Part shown: positions 1 through 9,652 of the stretch, piece by piece
Layout of the letters: every line of letters begins with the position of its first letter
Position numbering within the stretch: position 1 is the first letter of the stretch
Assembly (NCBI RefSeq): GCF_019355555.1
Contig: NZ_CP072141.1
Location: 706,001 to 770,000, forward strand
Direction: 5' to 3'
Length of the DNA stretch: 64,000 nucleotides
Source of the DNA: Rhizobium sp. L51/94
Lineage (GTDB): Bacteria > Pseudomonadota > Alphaproteobacteria > Rhizobiales > Rhizobiaceae
Position numbers and translations under genes: made by a program
The notes under the pieces: model-generated
Databases searched by the model: none
What the model saw: the letters and a program-made list of their open reading frames with translations, nothing else
Told to the model about the DNA's origin: nothing

Positions 1-1809
1 CGGCGTCATGCCATCGACTTTGGCAGCTTGCGCAAGATTGGCTGGGACAGCCTGTTTCAATTTATGCGTCAATTCATTCGACAGACCGGAAAGCAATGAA
101 AAATCAAAACCAGATGGAATAACCATGGCTTCTTCACGTTGTACCTTTTCGATATCGGACGCCTGTCGCTCCATATACACCGAGTATGTCGCTTCGATCG
201 CAAGCGCCTCAGCGACAGGCGATTCGAGCGCTGCAAGCTCGGGCCAGATGCGCTGCAGCGATGAGCGATCGTGATCCTGGTGTGACAAAAGCTCGTAAGC
301 CGAGCGACGTTGTCCATCCTGATTGAGATGAATACCAAAAGCCGCAGCAGCGTTCGGGGTAACAGTGAGCTCCTGAAGCAGCTTCCGTCCAGCTTCCAGA
401 CGCCCAAGGTAGCTCTTAAAGCGTGCTGATCTCTCGGCACCTACGCAACCGATTGCCATGGCAGTCGGTGTCAACCTCACGTCGGCATTGTCTGCTCGTA
501 GCGAAAGTCTATATTCTGCGCGGGACGTGAACATCCTGTATGGCTCAGCAACACCGCGTGACGTCAGATCATCGATCATCACGCCAATATAGGATTGCGT
601 ACGACTGAAATGGACAGCATCCATTCCCGCAGAAAGACGCGCCGCGTTAAGACCAGCTACCAAACCTTGCGCGGCTGCTTCTTCATAACCGGTTGTCCCG
701 TTGATTTGACCACCGAGAAAAAGTCCCGGTAGCTTGCGCAGCTCCAGCGAAGCGCTGAGTTCGCGTGGATCGACATGATCGTATTCAATTGCATAACCCG
801 GCTGTAGGATCGTAACTCGTTCCAGACCCGGAATAGTCCTGATAAAGGCCTGCTGCACTGACTCAGGCAAACTTGTGGAAATACCATTTGGGTAAATGGT
901 ATCGTCGTCCAAGCCCTCGGGCTCAAGAAAGATCTGGTGACCGTCACGTTCGCCGAACTTGACAATCTTATCTTCGATTGACGGACAGTAGCGCGGACCT
1001 ATTCCCTCAATCTGGCCCGAATACATGGCAGACTGCTGGAGATTATCCATAACGATCTTGTGCGTGGCGGCCGTCGTCCGCGTCACACCGCAATCGACCT
1101 GTCTGTTGACGATCATGTCCGTCATGAACGAGAAGGGCACCGGATCTTCATCCGCCCCTTGCCTGCCGACTGCCGTCCAATCGATCGTCTTGCCATCGAG
1201 CCTAGCTGGGGTACCAGTCTTCAACCTGGCCAACGAAATGCCAAGCCGCTCCAGCGTGCCCGACAGTCCAACCGAAGGCTCCTCGCCCATACGTCCTGCC
1301 GGGATCTTCTGGTCGCCGATATGGATCAATCCTCGAAGGAACGTACCTGTCGTGACCACAACGCTGCGGCAGTGAAGTTCCGTACCGTCTCGCAGGGAGA
1401 TTCCGGTAACTCGCCCATCGCGCTGGAGGATATCGAAAACATCACCCTCAACAACCTCCAGGTTTTCCAGCGATGCGATTTCAGCCTGCATGGCGAGGCG
1501 ATAAAGCTTGCGGTCTGCCTGGGTGCGAGGACCGCGTACCGCCGGTCCCTTCTTGCGATTGAGCATTCGGAACTGTATTCCGGCAGCATCTGCAACACGG
1601 CCCATCAGTCCATCAAACGCATCGATCTCGCGAACGAGATGCCCTTTACCAAGCCCACCAATGGCAGGATTACAGGACATGACGCCGATGGTGTCCCGGC
1701 GATGCGTAACAAGTGCGGTGCGTGCACCAAGGCGGGCGGCCGCAGCTGCGGCTTCACTGCCTGCGTGGCCGCCACCTACTACAACTACATCATAACGCGT
1801 CGTTTGCAT
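1..1809 (-). CDS. mnmG: MnmG (GidA), tRNA uridine-5-carboxymethylaminomethyl modification subunit, C-terminus cut by window
   Basis: FAD/NADH-binding partner of MnmE; together they install the 5-carboxymethylaminomethyl group on U34 of tRNAs reading two-fold degenerate codons. The translation starts [20 protein letters not shown], showing the FAD dinucleotide-binding motif GGGHAG near residue 13, followed by the family motif around [15 protein letters not shown]. The frame is open from the ATG at 1809 to base 1, giving 603 codons; family members run about 620-630 residues, so roughly 20 C-terminal residues lie outside the window. It follows mnmE in the same direction with a gap of about 100 bp that holds two parS-like sites. 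In related genomes rsmG, parA and parB follow; these would lie just left of the window. Identification is certain; only the end is missing. Confidence 0.97.
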   Translation of the reverse strand, partial: MQTTRYDVVVVGGGHAGSEAAAAAARLGARTALVTHRRDTIGVMSCNPAIGGLGKGHLVREIDAFDGLMGRVADAAGIQFRMLNRKKGPAVRGPRTQADRKLYRLAMQAEIASLENLEVVEGDVFDILQRDGRVTGISLRDGTELHCRSVVVTTGTFLRGLIHIGDQKIPAGRMGEEPSVGLSGTLERLGISLARLKTGTPARLDGKTIDWTAVGRQGADEDPVPFSFMTDMIVNRQVDCGVTRTTAATHKIVMDNLQQSAMYSGQIEGIGPRYCPSIEDKIVKFGERDGHQIFLEPEGLDDDTIYPNGISTSLPESVQQAFIRTIPGLERVTILQPGYAIEYDHVDPRELSASLELRKLPGLFLGGQINGTTGYEEAAAQGLVAGLNAARLSAGMDAVHFSRTQSYIGVMIDDLTSRGVAEPYRMFTSRAEYRLSLRADNADVRLTPTAMAIGCVGAERSARFKSYLGRLEAGRKLLQELTVTPNAAAAFGIHLNQDGQRRSAYELLSHQDHDRSSLQRIWPELAALESPVAEALAIEATYSVYMERQASDIEKVQREEAMVIPSGFDFSLLSGLSNELTHKLKQAVPANLAQAAKVDGMTP

Positions 1810-1859
1810 CGTAATCTCCAGCTTAGGCTGTTTTCCGGACTAACGACCGGGAGTCAAGA

Positions 1860-1875
1860 AGTTTCACGTGAAACA
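1860..1875. promoter_or_regulatory. parS: parS site (ParB binding), site 1
   Basis: The 16-mer AGTTTCACGTGAAACA matches the bacterial parS consensus TGTTTCACGTGAAACA at 15 of 16 positions, with the core GTTTCACGTGAAAC perfect. It lies in the mnmE-mnmG gap. ParB nucleates here to load the partition complex and SMC. A second copy begins 38 bp to the right. Confidence 0.9.
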
Positions 1876-1897
1876 CGTTTCCAACGCAGTCACCGAA

Positions 1898-1913
1898 TGT
1901 TTCACGTGAATCA
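1898..1913. promoter_or_regulatory. parS: parS site, site 2, overlapping the mnmE stop codon
   Basis: The 16-mer TGTTTCACGTGAATCA matches the parS consensus at 15 of 16 positions. Its last three bases (1911-1913) are the reverse complement of the mnmE TGA stop, so the site partly sits in coding sequence. It is paired with site 1 at a centre-to-centre distance of 38 bp. Confidence 0.88.
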
Positions 1914-3230
1914 TTTACCGACGCAGAACTCAGAGAAAATTACACCGAGCAAATCTTCCACATCCACATGCCCGGTTATCCGCCCCAATGAGCGGGCAGC
2001 GGCGCGCAAATGCTCAGCTCTGATATCAAGTCCGTCAGAGGAATTTAAAGCGAAAGTGATGTCTGAAATCGTTTGTTCCAGTAGCACACGGTGTCTCCGC
2101 CTCGCGGGAACTGCCATGGAAAGACCACTGGAGCGCTTTCCAAGTTCTGCCAAAAGGCGATCTTTTAATTCCGACAGTCCAGTCCCATTTTGAACAGAAA
2201 TACAAATATCGTATTGCTCAGACGGCCCGTGGATATCTGCTTTAGTCCCTACCTGGATCGCGTCAGGATGACCGACAGTCTCTGTTTCGGGACTGCCAAT
2301 CTCTCTCAGCACGAGGACGAGATCCGCTGCCTCAACGGTCTGAAATGCGCGCTTCACACCCTCTGCTTCTACCACATCTTCCGTCTCGCGAACGCCGGCG
2401 GTATCGAACAAGCGGACCCGAAAGCCGTCTATATCAAGATTAACCTCAAGGACATCGCGCGTCGTGCCGGCGATCTCTGTGACGATGGCAACATCTCGAC
2501 CGGCCAACGCATTCAGCAACGTCGATTTCCCGCTATTGGGCGGTCCAGCTATCGCAACTCGGAACCCGTCGCGGACGATTTCTCCGAACCTTGCGCCAGC
2601 CAAATGGTCTGAAATCGCATCACGGATCAGGAGCATTTCAGCCCAAACCTGATCTGAGACGGAGCCGGGCACATCACCTTCATCCGAGAAGTCGAGCTCG
2701 GCCTCAATCAGAGCCCTGGCGCGCGTTATGCGGATCGCCCAGGCAGCATACAGCTCGGAACGTCCGCCGTTGCTCTGTTCTATCGCCAGCCGCCGCTGCA
2801 TTTCGGTTTCGGCCGCCAAGAGATCTGCGAGACCCTCCGCCTCTAGCAGATCCATCCTTCCATTTTCGAACGCTCGTCGTGAAAATTCACCATTCTCCGC
2901 CAGTCTGCATCCGGAAATAGCTGAGAGCTCGTCCAATATCGCAGCCACAACTGCGAGGCCCCCATGCACTTGAAATTCCGCACAATCTTCTCCGGTGAAC
3001 GAGTTCGGACCGGGAAAAAGCAGAACAATACCCTTGTCGATCACCGATCCGTTTCGAGTCCGAATCGTTCTCAGTGAGGCAGTGCGAGGCGCCGGCAGTT
3101 GCCCTGCAATCCGCGAGGCCACCGCAAATGCACCATTACCACTGACGCGGATGACAGCGACGCCGGCGGGTAAGCCGCCACTAGACAACGCATAGATCGT
3201 ATCTGCAAATTGTGACACGTTGCACCGCAT
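1911..3230 (-). CDS. mnmE: MnmE (TrmE), tRNA modification GTPase
   Basis: GTPase that works with MnmG on wobble U34 of tRNA. At 439 aa it is of normal length. The N-terminal tetrahydrofolate-binding domain (TIYALSSGGLPAGVAVIRVSG, about residues 11-31, quoted in part) is followed by the G domain: G1 GPPNSGKST (229-237), G2 TEIAGTTRD (251-259) and G3 DTAG (276-279). G4 reads TKAD near residue 330, where most GTPases have NKxD. The protein ends FCVGK, the conserved C(I/V)GK tail whose cysteine is needed for modification. It lies between rho and mnmG, all reading away from the putative origin. The stop codon overlaps parS site 2. Confidence 0.97.
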   Translation of the reverse strand: MRCNVSQFADTIYALSSGGLPAGVAVIRVSGNGAFAVASRIAGQLPAPRTASLRTIRTRNGSVIDKGIVLLFPGPNSFTGEDCAEFQVHGGLAVVAAILDELSAISGCRLAENGEFSRRAFENGRMDLLEAEGLADLLAAETEMQRRLAIEQSNGGRSELYAAWAIRITRARALIEAELDFSDEGDVPGSVSDQVWAEMLLIRDAISDHLAGARFGEIVRDGFRVAIAGPPNSGKSTLLNALAGRDVAIVTEIAGTTRDVLEVNLDIDGFRVRLFDTAGVRETEDVVEAEGVKRAFQTVEAADLVLVLREIGSPETETVGHPDAIQVGTKADIHGPSEQYDICISVQNGTGLSELKDRLLAELGKRSSGLSMAVPARRRHRVLLEQTISDITFALNSSDGLDIRAEHLRAAARSLGRITGHVDVEDLLGVIFSEFCVGK

Positions 3231-3263
3231 TTGGTACGGAACCGAATCGATCTACCCAGCATA

Positions 3264-3286
3264 AAGGCCGCACATGGCGGCCCTTA
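3264..3286 (-). terminator. Probable weak terminator after rho
   Basis: Read on the minus strand, a GC-rich hairpin (arms around GGCCGC / GCGGCC with a 4-5 base loop and one bulge) is followed by TTTATG. It lies 27 bp beyond the rho stop and just before mnmE. The short T tract makes this a weak candidate. Confidence 0.4.
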
Positions 3287-3312
3287 AGTTGCAAACGTTC
3301 GGCCGATTGAAA

Positions 3313-4578
3313 TCAGGTATTCATCGAGTCGAAGAAATCCGGATTGTTCTTTGTCTGCTTCAGCTTGTCGATGAGGAATTCGATTGCATCCGTCGTACCC
3401 ATCGGGGCAAGGATACGGCGAAGAACAAAGATCTTCTGCAGATCCTGACGCGGAACGAGCAGGTCTTCCTTACGCGTACCGGACTTAAGGATATCCATCG
3501 CCGGGAAGATGCGCTTGTCGGCGACCTTGCGGTCGAGCACGATTTCCGAGTTGCCGGTACCCTTGAATTCTTCGAAAATGACTTCGTCCATGCGGCTCCC
3601 GGTATCGATCAACGCTGTCGCGATGATCGTCAGCGATCCGCCTTCCTCGATATTTCGCGCAGCACCGAAGAAGCGCTTCGGGCGCTGCAGCGCGTTGGCG
3701 TCGACACCACCCGTTAGGACCTTGCCAGACGATGGCACGACGGTGTTGTAGGCGCGACCGAGACGGGTGATCGAATCGAGCAGGATGACGACGTCACGCC
3801 CGTGCTCCACGAGACGCTTCGCCTTCTCGATTACCATTTCAGCGACCTGTACGTGGCGAACCGCCGGCTCGTCAAAGGTTGATGACACGACCTCGCCGCG
3901 CACAGAGCGCTGCATGTCCGTCACTTCTTCAGGCCGCTCGTCGATGAGAAGGACAATCAGATAGCATTCGGGATGATTGGCCGTGATCGAGTGCGCAATG
4001 TTCTGGAGCAGGACGGTTTTACCAGTGCGCGGCGGAGCAACGATGAGGCCGCGCTGGCCCTTGCCGATCGGCGCCACGAGATCGATGACGCGGGCAGAGA
4101 GATCCTTGGTCGTCGGCACGTCGAGTTCCATACGGAAGCGGTCGTTCGGATAAAGCGGCGTCAGGTTGTCGAAGTGAACCTTGTGGCGGATTTTCTCAGG
4201 ATCGTCGAAGTTGATCGTATTGACCTTGAGCAGAGCAAAATAGCGCTCGCCTTCCTTAGGTCCACGGATTGGGCCTTCGACGGTGTCGCCGGTCTTCAGC
4301 GAGAAACGGCGGATCTGCGAGGGCGAAATGTAGATATCGTCGGGCCCGGGCAGATAGTTTGCATTGGCAGAGCGCAGGAATCCAAATCCGTCCTGGAGGA
4401 CTTCAACCACACCTTCGCCAATGATTTCCACGTCCTGGCTGGCCAGCACCTTCAGGATGGCAAACATCAATTCCTGTTTGCGCAACGTGCTGGCGCTTTC
4501 GACCTCGAGCGATTCGGCGAAAGCCAGCAAATCGGTCGGGGATTTGCTTTTCAGTTCTTGCAGCTTCATTTCAGCCAT
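3313..4578 (-). CDS. rho: Transcription termination factor Rho
   Basis: Hexameric RNA-dependent ATPase/helicase that terminates untranslated transcripts. The 421 residues match the normal length. Visible parts: an N-terminal Rho helix bundle; the cold-shock-type RNA-binding domain with RNP1 DGFGFLR (63-69) and ANANYLPG; and the ATPase domain with Walker A APPRTGKT (181-188), Walker B region [11 protein letters not shown], and the Q-loop region [15 protein letters not shown]. It lies 185 bp downstream of hemJ on the same strand; that gap is long enough for a leader, and rho genes are often autoregulated through a leader, but I see no defined structure. No strong Shine-Dalgarno precedes the ATG at 4578; an in-frame ATG at 4569 is an alternative start. 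Confidence 0.98.
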   Translation of the reverse strand: MAEMKLQELKSKSPTDLLAFAESLEVESASTLRKQELMFAILKVLASQDVEIIGEGVVEVLQDGFGFLRSANANYLPGPDDIYISPSQIRRFSLKTGDTVEGPIRGPKEGERYFALLKVNTINFDDPEKIRHKVHFDNLTPLYPNDRFRMELDVPTTKDLSARVIDLVAPIGKGQRGLIVAPPRTGKTVLLQNIAHSITANHPECYLIVLLIDERPEEVTDMQRSVRGEVVSSTFDEPAVRHVQVAEMVIEKAKRLVEHGRDVVILLDSITRLGRAYNTVVPSSGKVLTGGVDANALQRPKRFFGAARNIEEGGSLTIIATALIDTGSRMDEVIFEEFKGTGNSEIVLDRKVADKRIFPAMDILKSGTRKEDLLVPRQDLQKIFVLRRILAPMGTTDAIEFLIDKLKQTKNNPDFFDSMNT

Positions 4579-4763
4579 GAAGGGACCATTACTCTATTTT
4601 TAGAAAGGGAAAGGCGACGTTTTCGTATTCGGGACCGCGAAGGGGACTCGCGGGCGACAGGATGAATACATGCCACGAAGATGAGATGCGCGAAAATAGC
4701 GACTTCCGCAGGAAGCCGCAAGGGGCATGTCGCCGATGGCGAAAATTTAAAATGACGCCTTTT

Positions 4764-5309
4764 CTAGGCGAAAGGTTTGACCACGACGAGGATGACGATG
4801 GCAATCATCAGCACCGTCGGCGCCTCGTTAGCAAAACGCCAATAGCGGGCGGAGCGGGTGTTCTGGTCTTTTGCGAAGGCTTTCACGGCACGACTGAAAT
4901 ACACATGGACACCAGTCAGAAGCACGACAAGACCAATCTTTGCATGCAGCCAACCACCCTGGAACGCAAACCCCGACCAGGCAAGGTATAGCCCGAAGAT
5001 CCAGGTCAGCATCATTGCAGGATTCATGATCACCTTGAGCAGCCGCTGCTCCATGACCTTGAAGGTTTCCGACTGGGCAGAGCCCGGCGCCGCGTCGGTG
5101 TGATAGATGAACAGCCGAGGCATGTAGAGCAGCCCGGCCATCCAGGAGATAACTGCGATGACATGCAACGCCTTGATCCACAGATAGAGATTATCCGGGT
5201 TCCAGTAAAACAGCGCCACGGCGAGCAGCACGAAAACGAGGATTGCGGTCAGCGCGCGGCTACGTGCCGTCCGTCCCGCCTTTTGATCCGTCTGCTTTTC
5301 GGCCGTCAA
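4764..5309 (-). CDS. hemJ: HemJ, protoporphyrinogen IX oxidase (UPF0093 membrane protein)
   Basis: Inner-membrane enzyme that oxidises protoporphyrinogen IX to protoporphyrin IX in haem synthesis where HemG/HemY are absent. The protein has 181 aa and about four hydrophobic segments. Signature sequences are the [14 protein letters not shown] helix with its conserved His, followed by [11 protein letters not shown]. The charged N-terminus (about 25 residues) is longer than in some homologues. Its start overlaps the hemE stop by 4 bp (ATGA), so hemE and hemJ are translationally coupled and act in the same pathway. rho follows downstream. Confidence 0.93.
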   Translation of the reverse strand: MTAEKQTDQKAGRTARSRALTAILVFVLLAVALFYWNPDNLYLWIKALHVIAVISWMAGLLYMPRLFIYHTDAAPGSAQSETFKVMEQRLLKVIMNPAMMLTWIFGLYLAWSGFAFQGGWLHAKIGLVVLLTGVHVYFSRAVKAFAKDQNTRSARYWRFANEAPTVLMIAIVILVVVKPFA

Positions 5310-6340
5310 AACTTGAAACTCCGCACCCTGTCGACCAGCACAGCAACATTTTCAGGATCTGCCTGGGGCGTGATGCCATGGCCGAGGTTGAATATGAGGG
5401 GTCCGTCGCCAAGCCGCTCCAGGATCCGGTCTATCCCGTCTGTCAGCGCATCGCCGCCGGCCACCAGGCGCATCGGATCGAGGTTACCCTGGATAGGCCC
5501 GTCCCGCTGCAGTTCGGCAGCGAAGGAGAGGGGAACGGACCAGTCCAAGCCAATCGCATCGGCGCCGGTCTTGCGGCGATAATCCTTCAGCATGTAGCCC
5601 GCATTTTTGGCAAAAGCGATGATCCGCGCCTGAGGACGGCGCGCCTTTACCGAAGCGATAATCCGCGCCACGGGAGCCACGGCAAATGCCTCGAATTCCG
5701 CTTCCCCGAGGACGCCCGCCCAGGAATCGAAAATCTGCACCGCGTCGGCACCGGCATCGATTTGCGCCACGAGATAATCGGCAGAGAGCTCGGCGAGCAT
5801 TGCCAGCAGGTGTTCGAAAGCCTTGCGATGGCGATAGCCGAACAGTCGGGCCGGCGCCTGATCAGGTGTCCCGTGTCCGGCGATCATGTACGTCGCCACC
5901 GTCCACGGCGCCCCGCAGAAACCGAGCAGCGTCGTTTCGCCCGGCAGTTCGGCCCGCAGCCGCCGCACAGTTTCAAACACAGGCTTCAGGTGCTCGAGCA
6001 CATCCTTCGGTTCAAGAGCCAGAATACCGGCCTCGTCGATGGGATTCATCTGTGGCCCGTGGCCTTCCGTAAACCTTACATTCCGGTGCAAGGCGTCAGG
6101 GATGACGAGGATATCCGAAAACAATATCGCAGCATCGAAGCCATAGCGCCTTATCGGCTGCAGCGTCACCTCAACGGCGTGATCCGGCGAGTAACAGAGG
6201 TCCAGAAAGCTCCCCGCCTGAGCCCTCGTTGCCTTGTATTCGGGAAGATATCGACCTGCTTGTCGCATCAGCCATATCGGAGGGGGTGTCAGCGTTTCTC
6301 CCGCCAACACTCTCATAATTGCCCTGCGTTCTGCCGTCAA
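5306..6340 (-). CDS. hemE: HemE, uroporphyrinogen III decarboxylase
   Basis: Cytosolic enzyme that removes four acetate carboxyls from uroporphyrinogen III to give coproporphyrinogen III. It has 344 aa. The substrate-binding signature [11 protein letters not shown] lies near the N-terminus, followed by [19 protein letters not shown] and [21 protein letters not shown] near the C-terminus contains the conserved active-site His. The start is TTG at 6340, supported by AGAGGGAAGAGG just upstream and by family length; an internal ATG at 6316 is less likely because it truncates conserved sequence. It is the first gene of the leftward hemE-hemJ-rho series, and its upstream region is the putative chromosomal origin. 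Confidence 0.97.
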   Translation of the reverse strand: MTAERRAIMRVLAGETLTPPPIWLMRQAGRYLPEYKATRAQAGSFLDLCYSPDHAVEVTLQPIRRYGFDAAILFSDILVIPDALHRNVRFTEGHGPQMNPIDEAGILALEPKDVLEHLKPVFETVRRLRAELPGETTLLGFCGAPWTVATYMIAGHGTPDQAPARLFGYRHRKAFEHLLAMLAELSADYLVAQIDAGADAVQIFDSWAGVLGEAEFEAFAVAPVARIIASVKARRPQARIIAFAKNAGYMLKDYRRKTGADAIGLDWSVPLSFAAELQRDGPIQGNLDPMRLVAGGDALTDGIDRILERLGDGPLIFNLGHGITPQADPENVAVLVDRVRSFKF

Positions 6341-6741
6341 ATGCCTCTTCCCTCTAAAAATTATAAAGCTCTTCTTAAGGTTTCTATTTCTAAGAGTCGG
6401 TGACTATCAAGGATTATCACTTATCCACGCGAAGTCCCCGTGACTGCCATATCCCGGAATAGTCGGGACGAAAATTGCGGCATCTTGACGAGATATGGGG
6501 ACAGAATGAATTTCATCAATCATCCCTGGCATTTAGCGTGACCGTAGATTTGCGTATCCTGTGGACAAGGTTAGGATGACAATCGGTCGAAGCTTCTTTA
6601 TCCCCAGTCTTCAAAGCTTCTGTTTTCAGCAAGCCGCAAAATCGCAATTGTGGACAACTTGGCAGTTATCCCAGCCCCTCCGCCATGAGGCTGCCCAATT
6701 ATATTTTCCTCCCCGGTTATCAACAGACGACGGAAAACAAC
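6341..6741. other. oriC: Putative chromosomal origin of replication (oriC), hemE / PPDK-regulator intergenic region
   Basis: A gene-free 400 bp with no convincing ORF. An AT-rich block at 6351-6393 would suit a DNA unwinding element. DnaA-box-like 9-mers (consensus TTATCCACA): TTATCCACG 6421-6429 (8/9), TGTGGACAA 6560-6568 (complement, 8/9), TTATCCCCA 6598-6606 (8/9), TGTGGACAA 6649-6657 (8/9), TTATCCCAG 6666-6674 (7/9) and TTATCAACA 6717-6725 (8/9). One GANTC methylation site lies at 6394-6398, and an AAGCTTCT direct repeat at 6590 and 6615. Known context: Caulobacter Cori lies between hemE and the RP001-type gene, and the Sinorhizobium meliloti origin is also at hemE. Flanking genes diverge from here and three parS-like sites lie within 5 kb. 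Exact limits are unknown. Confidence 0.82.
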
Positions 6742-7563
6742 GTGGAGAACAGAATAAATTTCTTTCATCTGCACCTGATATCTGACTCAACCGGAGAGAC
6801 TCTCATTTCCGCCGGAAGGGCGGCGTCGGTCCAATTCCAGGCGAGCCAACCAATCGAGCATGTCTACCCGCTGATCCGCAATCGCCGGCAGCTGCTGCCG
6901 GTGCTCGAGGCGATCGATGCTTCTCCGGGTATCGTGCTCTATACCATTGTCGATCACGAACTTGCCGATCTCATCGACGAGCGCTGCAAGGCGATGGGTG
7001 TCCCGTGCGTCGCTGTGCTCGAACCGGTACTCAACGTCTTCCAGACCTATCTCGGCGCCGTTTCCCGACGCAGGGTGGGCGCCCAGCATGTGATGAATGC
7101 GGATTACTTTGCCCGCATCGAAGCTTTGAATTTCACCATGGATCATGATGACGGCCAGATGCCGGATGATTATAATGATGCCGACGTCGTCATTGTCGGC
7201 ATCAGTCGAACGTCGAAAACTCCGACCAGCATCTATCTCGCCAATCGCGGCATCAAGACCGCGAATATTCCGATCGTCTACGGCGTACCGCTGCCGCCGA
7301 GCCTGGCTGCCGCAACCAAGCCTCTCATCGTCGGCTTGATCGCCACCACCGACCGCATTTCGCAGGTTCGCGAAAATCGCATCCTCGGCACTACGCCCGG
7401 CTTCGATCGCGGTCATTATACCGATCGCGCGACGATCTCCGAGGAATTGAAATACGCCCGTGCGCTTTGCGCCAGGCACGGCTGGCCCGTCATTGACGTG
7501 ACCCGGCGCTCGATCGAAGAAACGGCTGCCGCCATCGTTGCCCTCAAACCGAAGCTGCGCTAA
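6742..7563 (+). CDS. Pyruvate, phosphate dikinase / PEP synthase regulatory protein (DUF299 family kinase-pyrophosphorylase)
   Basis: Bifunctional ADP-dependent Ser/Thr kinase and Pi-dependent pyrophosphorylase that switches PPDK (or PEP synthase) off and on. The family N-terminus [15 protein letters not shown] is clear, and the P-loop-like motif [15 protein letters not shown] follows near residue 150, with the usual C-terminal [10 protein letters not shown]. The GTG at 6742 is chosen because the conserved sequence begins there ([12 protein letters not shown]); an ATG at 6685 would add 19 unconserved residues overlapping DnaA-box-like sequence. The gene is the right-hand neighbour of the putative origin, as in other alphaproteobacteria. 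maf follows 33 bp downstream. With pckA elsewhere in the window it belongs to control of the PEP-pyruvate node. Confidence 0.9.
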   Translation: MENRINFFHLHLISDSTGETLISAGRAASVQFQASQPIEHVYPLIRNRRQLLPVLEAIDASPGIVLYTIVDHELADLIDERCKAMGVPCVAVLEPVLNVFQTYLGAVSRRRVGAQHVMNADYFARIEALNFTMDHDDGQMPDDYNDADVVIVGISRTSKTPTSIYLANRGIKTANIPIVYGVPLPPSLAAATKPLIVGLIATTDRISQVRENRILGTTPGFDRGHYTDRATISEELKYARALCARHGWPVIDVTRRSIEETAAAIVALKPKLR

Positions 7564-7596
7564 GCGCAAGTCTGCCGAATAGCGCAGGGACACTCC

Positions 7597-8196
7597 ATGA
7601 CATCGCCACTCATCCTCGCGTCCTCCAGCCCCTTTCGTCGCATGCTAATGGAAAATGCCGGCCTGCGGTTCGAATCCATCGCTGCCAGCATCGACGAACG
7701 TGCCCTTGAGGCACCGCTTGAAAAAGCCGGCGCCGGCCCGGATGCCATTGCGCTGGTTCTAGCCAAGGCCAAGGCTGTCGCTGTCAGCGAAAGCCACCAT
7801 GGTTCGCTGGTCATCGGTTCGGACCAGACGATGTCACTCGGCTCTCGCGTGTTTCACAAGCCGAAGGATAGCGCCGAGGCAGAGACCCATTTGCTGGCCC
7901 TCTCAGGAAAAACCCACCGGTTGAACAGTGCCGTCGCGATCGCAAGGGATGGCGACATCCTCTGGGAGCACCTGTCCCATGCCGAATTGACAATGCGGAC
8001 GCTCACACCCGCTTTTATCCATCGGCATATCGGCAGGGTCGGCGACAAGGCGCTCGGCAGCGTCGGGGCCTATCAGCTGGAAGGCGAGGGGATACAGTTG
8101 TTCTCGCGGATAGACGGCGACTACTTTACGATCCTCGGCCTTCCCATGCTGCCGCTGCTCGCCGAATTGCGGGCCCTGGAGGCGATCGATGGATGA
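7597..8196 (+). CDS. maf: Maf family nucleotide pyrophosphatase
   Basis: House-cleaning nucleoside triphosphate pyrophosphatase hydrolysing non-canonical or methylated NTPs. It has 199 aa. The N-terminal motif [14 protein letters not shown] is the Maf substrate/phosphate motif; [17 protein letters not shown] (GSDQ instead of the GADT common in YhdE-type Maf) and [17 protein letters not shown] follow. The GSDQ form is nearer the YceF (7-methyl-GTP) subgroup than the dTTP/UTP one, but substrate is not settled by sequence. The ATG at 7597 follows GCAGGGAC. Its 3' end overlaps aroE by 8 bp, and a parS-like site sits across that overlap. Confidence 0.92.
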   Translation: MTSPLILASSSPFRRMLMENAGLRFESIAASIDERALEAPLEKAGAGPDAIALVLAKAKAVAVSESHHGSLVIGSDQTMSLGSRVFHKPKDSAEAETHLLALSGKTHRLNSAVAIARDGDILWEHLSHAELTMRTLTPAFIHRHIGRVGDKALGSVGAYQLEGEGIQLFSRIDGDYFTILGLPMLPLLAELRALEAIDG

Positions 8197-9052
8197 TTCA
8201 CGTGAAACAATCGGCCGGCGTGCGTTCGTCACAGGCTATCCTGTCAGCCATTCCCGCTCGCCGCTCATCCATGGACACTGGCTTAAAACACTGGACATCG
8301 CCGGCAGCTATCAGGCGCACGCCGTGTCCCCGGCAGATTTCCCCGGCTTCATCGCATTGCTGAAGGACGGCACCGCCGACTTCATCGGTGGCAATGTTAC
8401 GATCCCGCACAAGGAACAGGCATTCGCGCTGGCCGATCGGCCGGACGAATTGGCGCAAGAGCTCGGAGCCGCCAACACGTTGTGGCTGGAGAACGGCCAG
8501 CTCATGGCAACCAATACCGATGGCCACGGCTTTGTCGCCAATCTCGATGCCCGCCACCCCGGGTGGGACAAGGTGGAAACCGCCGTCGTCCTCGGCGCCG
8601 GTGGCGCAAGCCGCGCCATCATCCAGGCGGTCCGCAACCGTGGCATCGGTACGATCCATGTGGTCAACCGCACCCTGGATCGCGCCCGCGAACTTGCCGA
8701 CAGGTTCGGTCCCAGCGTCCATGCCCATCCGGAAAAGGCTTTGCGCGAGGTCATGCAGTCGGCGGGCTTGTTCATCAATACCACCTCTCTTGGCATGGAT
8801 GGAGGAGGCCCGGTGCCAGCAATCGATTTCACGACGATGGCGAGGGACGCCGTTGCCACAGATATCGTCTACGTGCCGCTGAAGACGGAAACGCTTGTCC
8901 AAGCCGAACGGCAGGGTATCGCCGCGGTCGACGGTCTCGGCATGCTGCTACACCAAGCGGTGCCGGGATTTGAAAAGTGGTTTGGCCAGCGCCCAGAGGT
9001 TGATGACCCCCTGCGGCAGTTGGTTATCGCAGACATGGAAGCGCACAAATGA
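8189..9052 (+). CDS. aroE: AroE, shikimate dehydrogenase (NADP+)
   Basis: Reduces 3-dehydroshikimate to shikimate in aromatic amino acid synthesis. It has 287 aa. Motifs: shikimate-binding [14 protein letters not shown] near residue 17, catalytic lysine and partner in [10 protein letters not shown], the paired Asp in NTDGHGF, the NADP-binding glycine loop [11 protein letters not shown], and NTTSLGM. The start overlaps maf by 8 bp and the 3' end overlaps coaE by 4 bp (ATGA), giving a coupled maf-aroE-coaE-dnaQ run reading away from the origin. Codons 3-7 lie inside a parS-like element, a rare constraint on coding sequence. Confidence 0.96.
   Translation: MDDSRETIGRRAFVTGYPVSHSRSPLIHGHWLKTLDIAGSYQAHAVSPADFPGFIALLKDGTADFIGGNVTIPHKEQAFALADRPDELAQELGAANTLWLENGQLMATNTDGHGFVANLDARHPGWDKVETAVVLGAGGASRAIIQAVRNRGIGTIHVVNRTLDRARELADRFGPSVHAHPEKALREVMQSAGLFINTTSLGMDGGGPVPAIDFTTMARDAVATDIVYVPLKTETLVQAERQGIAAVDGLGMLLHQAVPGFEKWFGQRPEVDDPLRQLVIADMEAHK
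8194..8209. promoter_or_regulatory. parS: parS site, site 3, within the maf/aroE overlap
   Basis: The 16-mer TGATTCACGTGAAACA matches the parS consensus at 15 of 16 positions. It begins in the last codon of maf and runs through early aroE codons (D-S-R-E-T). It lies about 1.6 kb to the right of the putative origin, mirroring sites 1 and 2 on the left. Confidence 0.87.
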
Positions 9053-9651
9053 TCCGGCTTGGCCTGACGGGCTCTATCGGCATGGGCAAGACGACAACGG
9101 CCAGGCTGTTTGCCGATGCCGGCATTCCGGTCAACGATGCCGACAAGGCGGTGCACGAACTGTACGCGGGCGAGGCGGCACCTTTGATCGAGGCGGCTTT
9201 TCCGGGAACCGTTGCAGCCGGTATCGTTGACCGGCAGCTGTTGTCTAGGCAGCTGGCGGCAAACCCGGCTGGCTTCAAGACACTCGAAGCCATAGTCCAT
9301 CCGCTGGTGCGCCGCGGCGAACTGGCATTCCTGGGTGAGCAGGCCCTGGCCGGCGCCGATATCGTTGTGCTCGACATTCCCCTGTTGTTCGAAACGGCAA
9401 GCACAGATCGCGTCGATCGCATCGTCGTCGTTACTTGTGATCCACAGCTTCAGCGCCAAAGGGTTCTTGCGCGACCGGGCATGACGGAGGAGAAGTTCAA
9501 TATGATTCTCTCTCGGCAGATGCCGGACGCCGACAAGCGGGCGAGGGCGGATTTCTTGATCGATACCGGAAACGGTATCGAGGCGGCCCGCAGCCAGGTC
9601 GCGGCGATCATTGCCGCCTTGAGGGCGGGCACGACGGACAGGGATTTGTGA
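9049..9651 (+). CDS. coaE: CoaE, dephospho-CoA kinase
   Basis: Phosphorylates the 3'-OH of dephospho-CoA, the last step of coenzyme A synthesis. It has 200 aa. The P-loop [14 protein letters not shown] lies at residues 8-21, followed by the substrate motif [14 protein letters not shown] and the lid/LID-type region [13 protein letters not shown]. The N-terminal [14 protein letters not shown] is typical, supporting the ATG at 9049 that overlaps the aroE stop. dnaQ starts one base after its stop. coaA, the first CoA enzyme, is elsewhere in the window at 50 kb, so the pathway genes are not clustered. Confidence 0.96.
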   Translation: MIRLGLTGSIGMGKTTTARLFADAGIPVNDADKAVHELYAGEAAPLIEAAFPGTVAAGIVDRQLLSRQLAANPAGFKTLEAIVHPLVRRGELAFLGEQALAGADIVVLDIPLLFETASTDRVDRIVVVTCDPQLQRQRVLARPGMTEEKFNMILSRQMPDADKRARADFLIDTGNGIEAARSQVAAIIAALRAGTTDRDL

Positions 9652-9652
9652 C

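Noticed and set aside
1060..2193. 377-codon plus-strand open frame
   Set aside because: It is antisense to mnmG and mnmE, both fully conserved; the translation has no family features.
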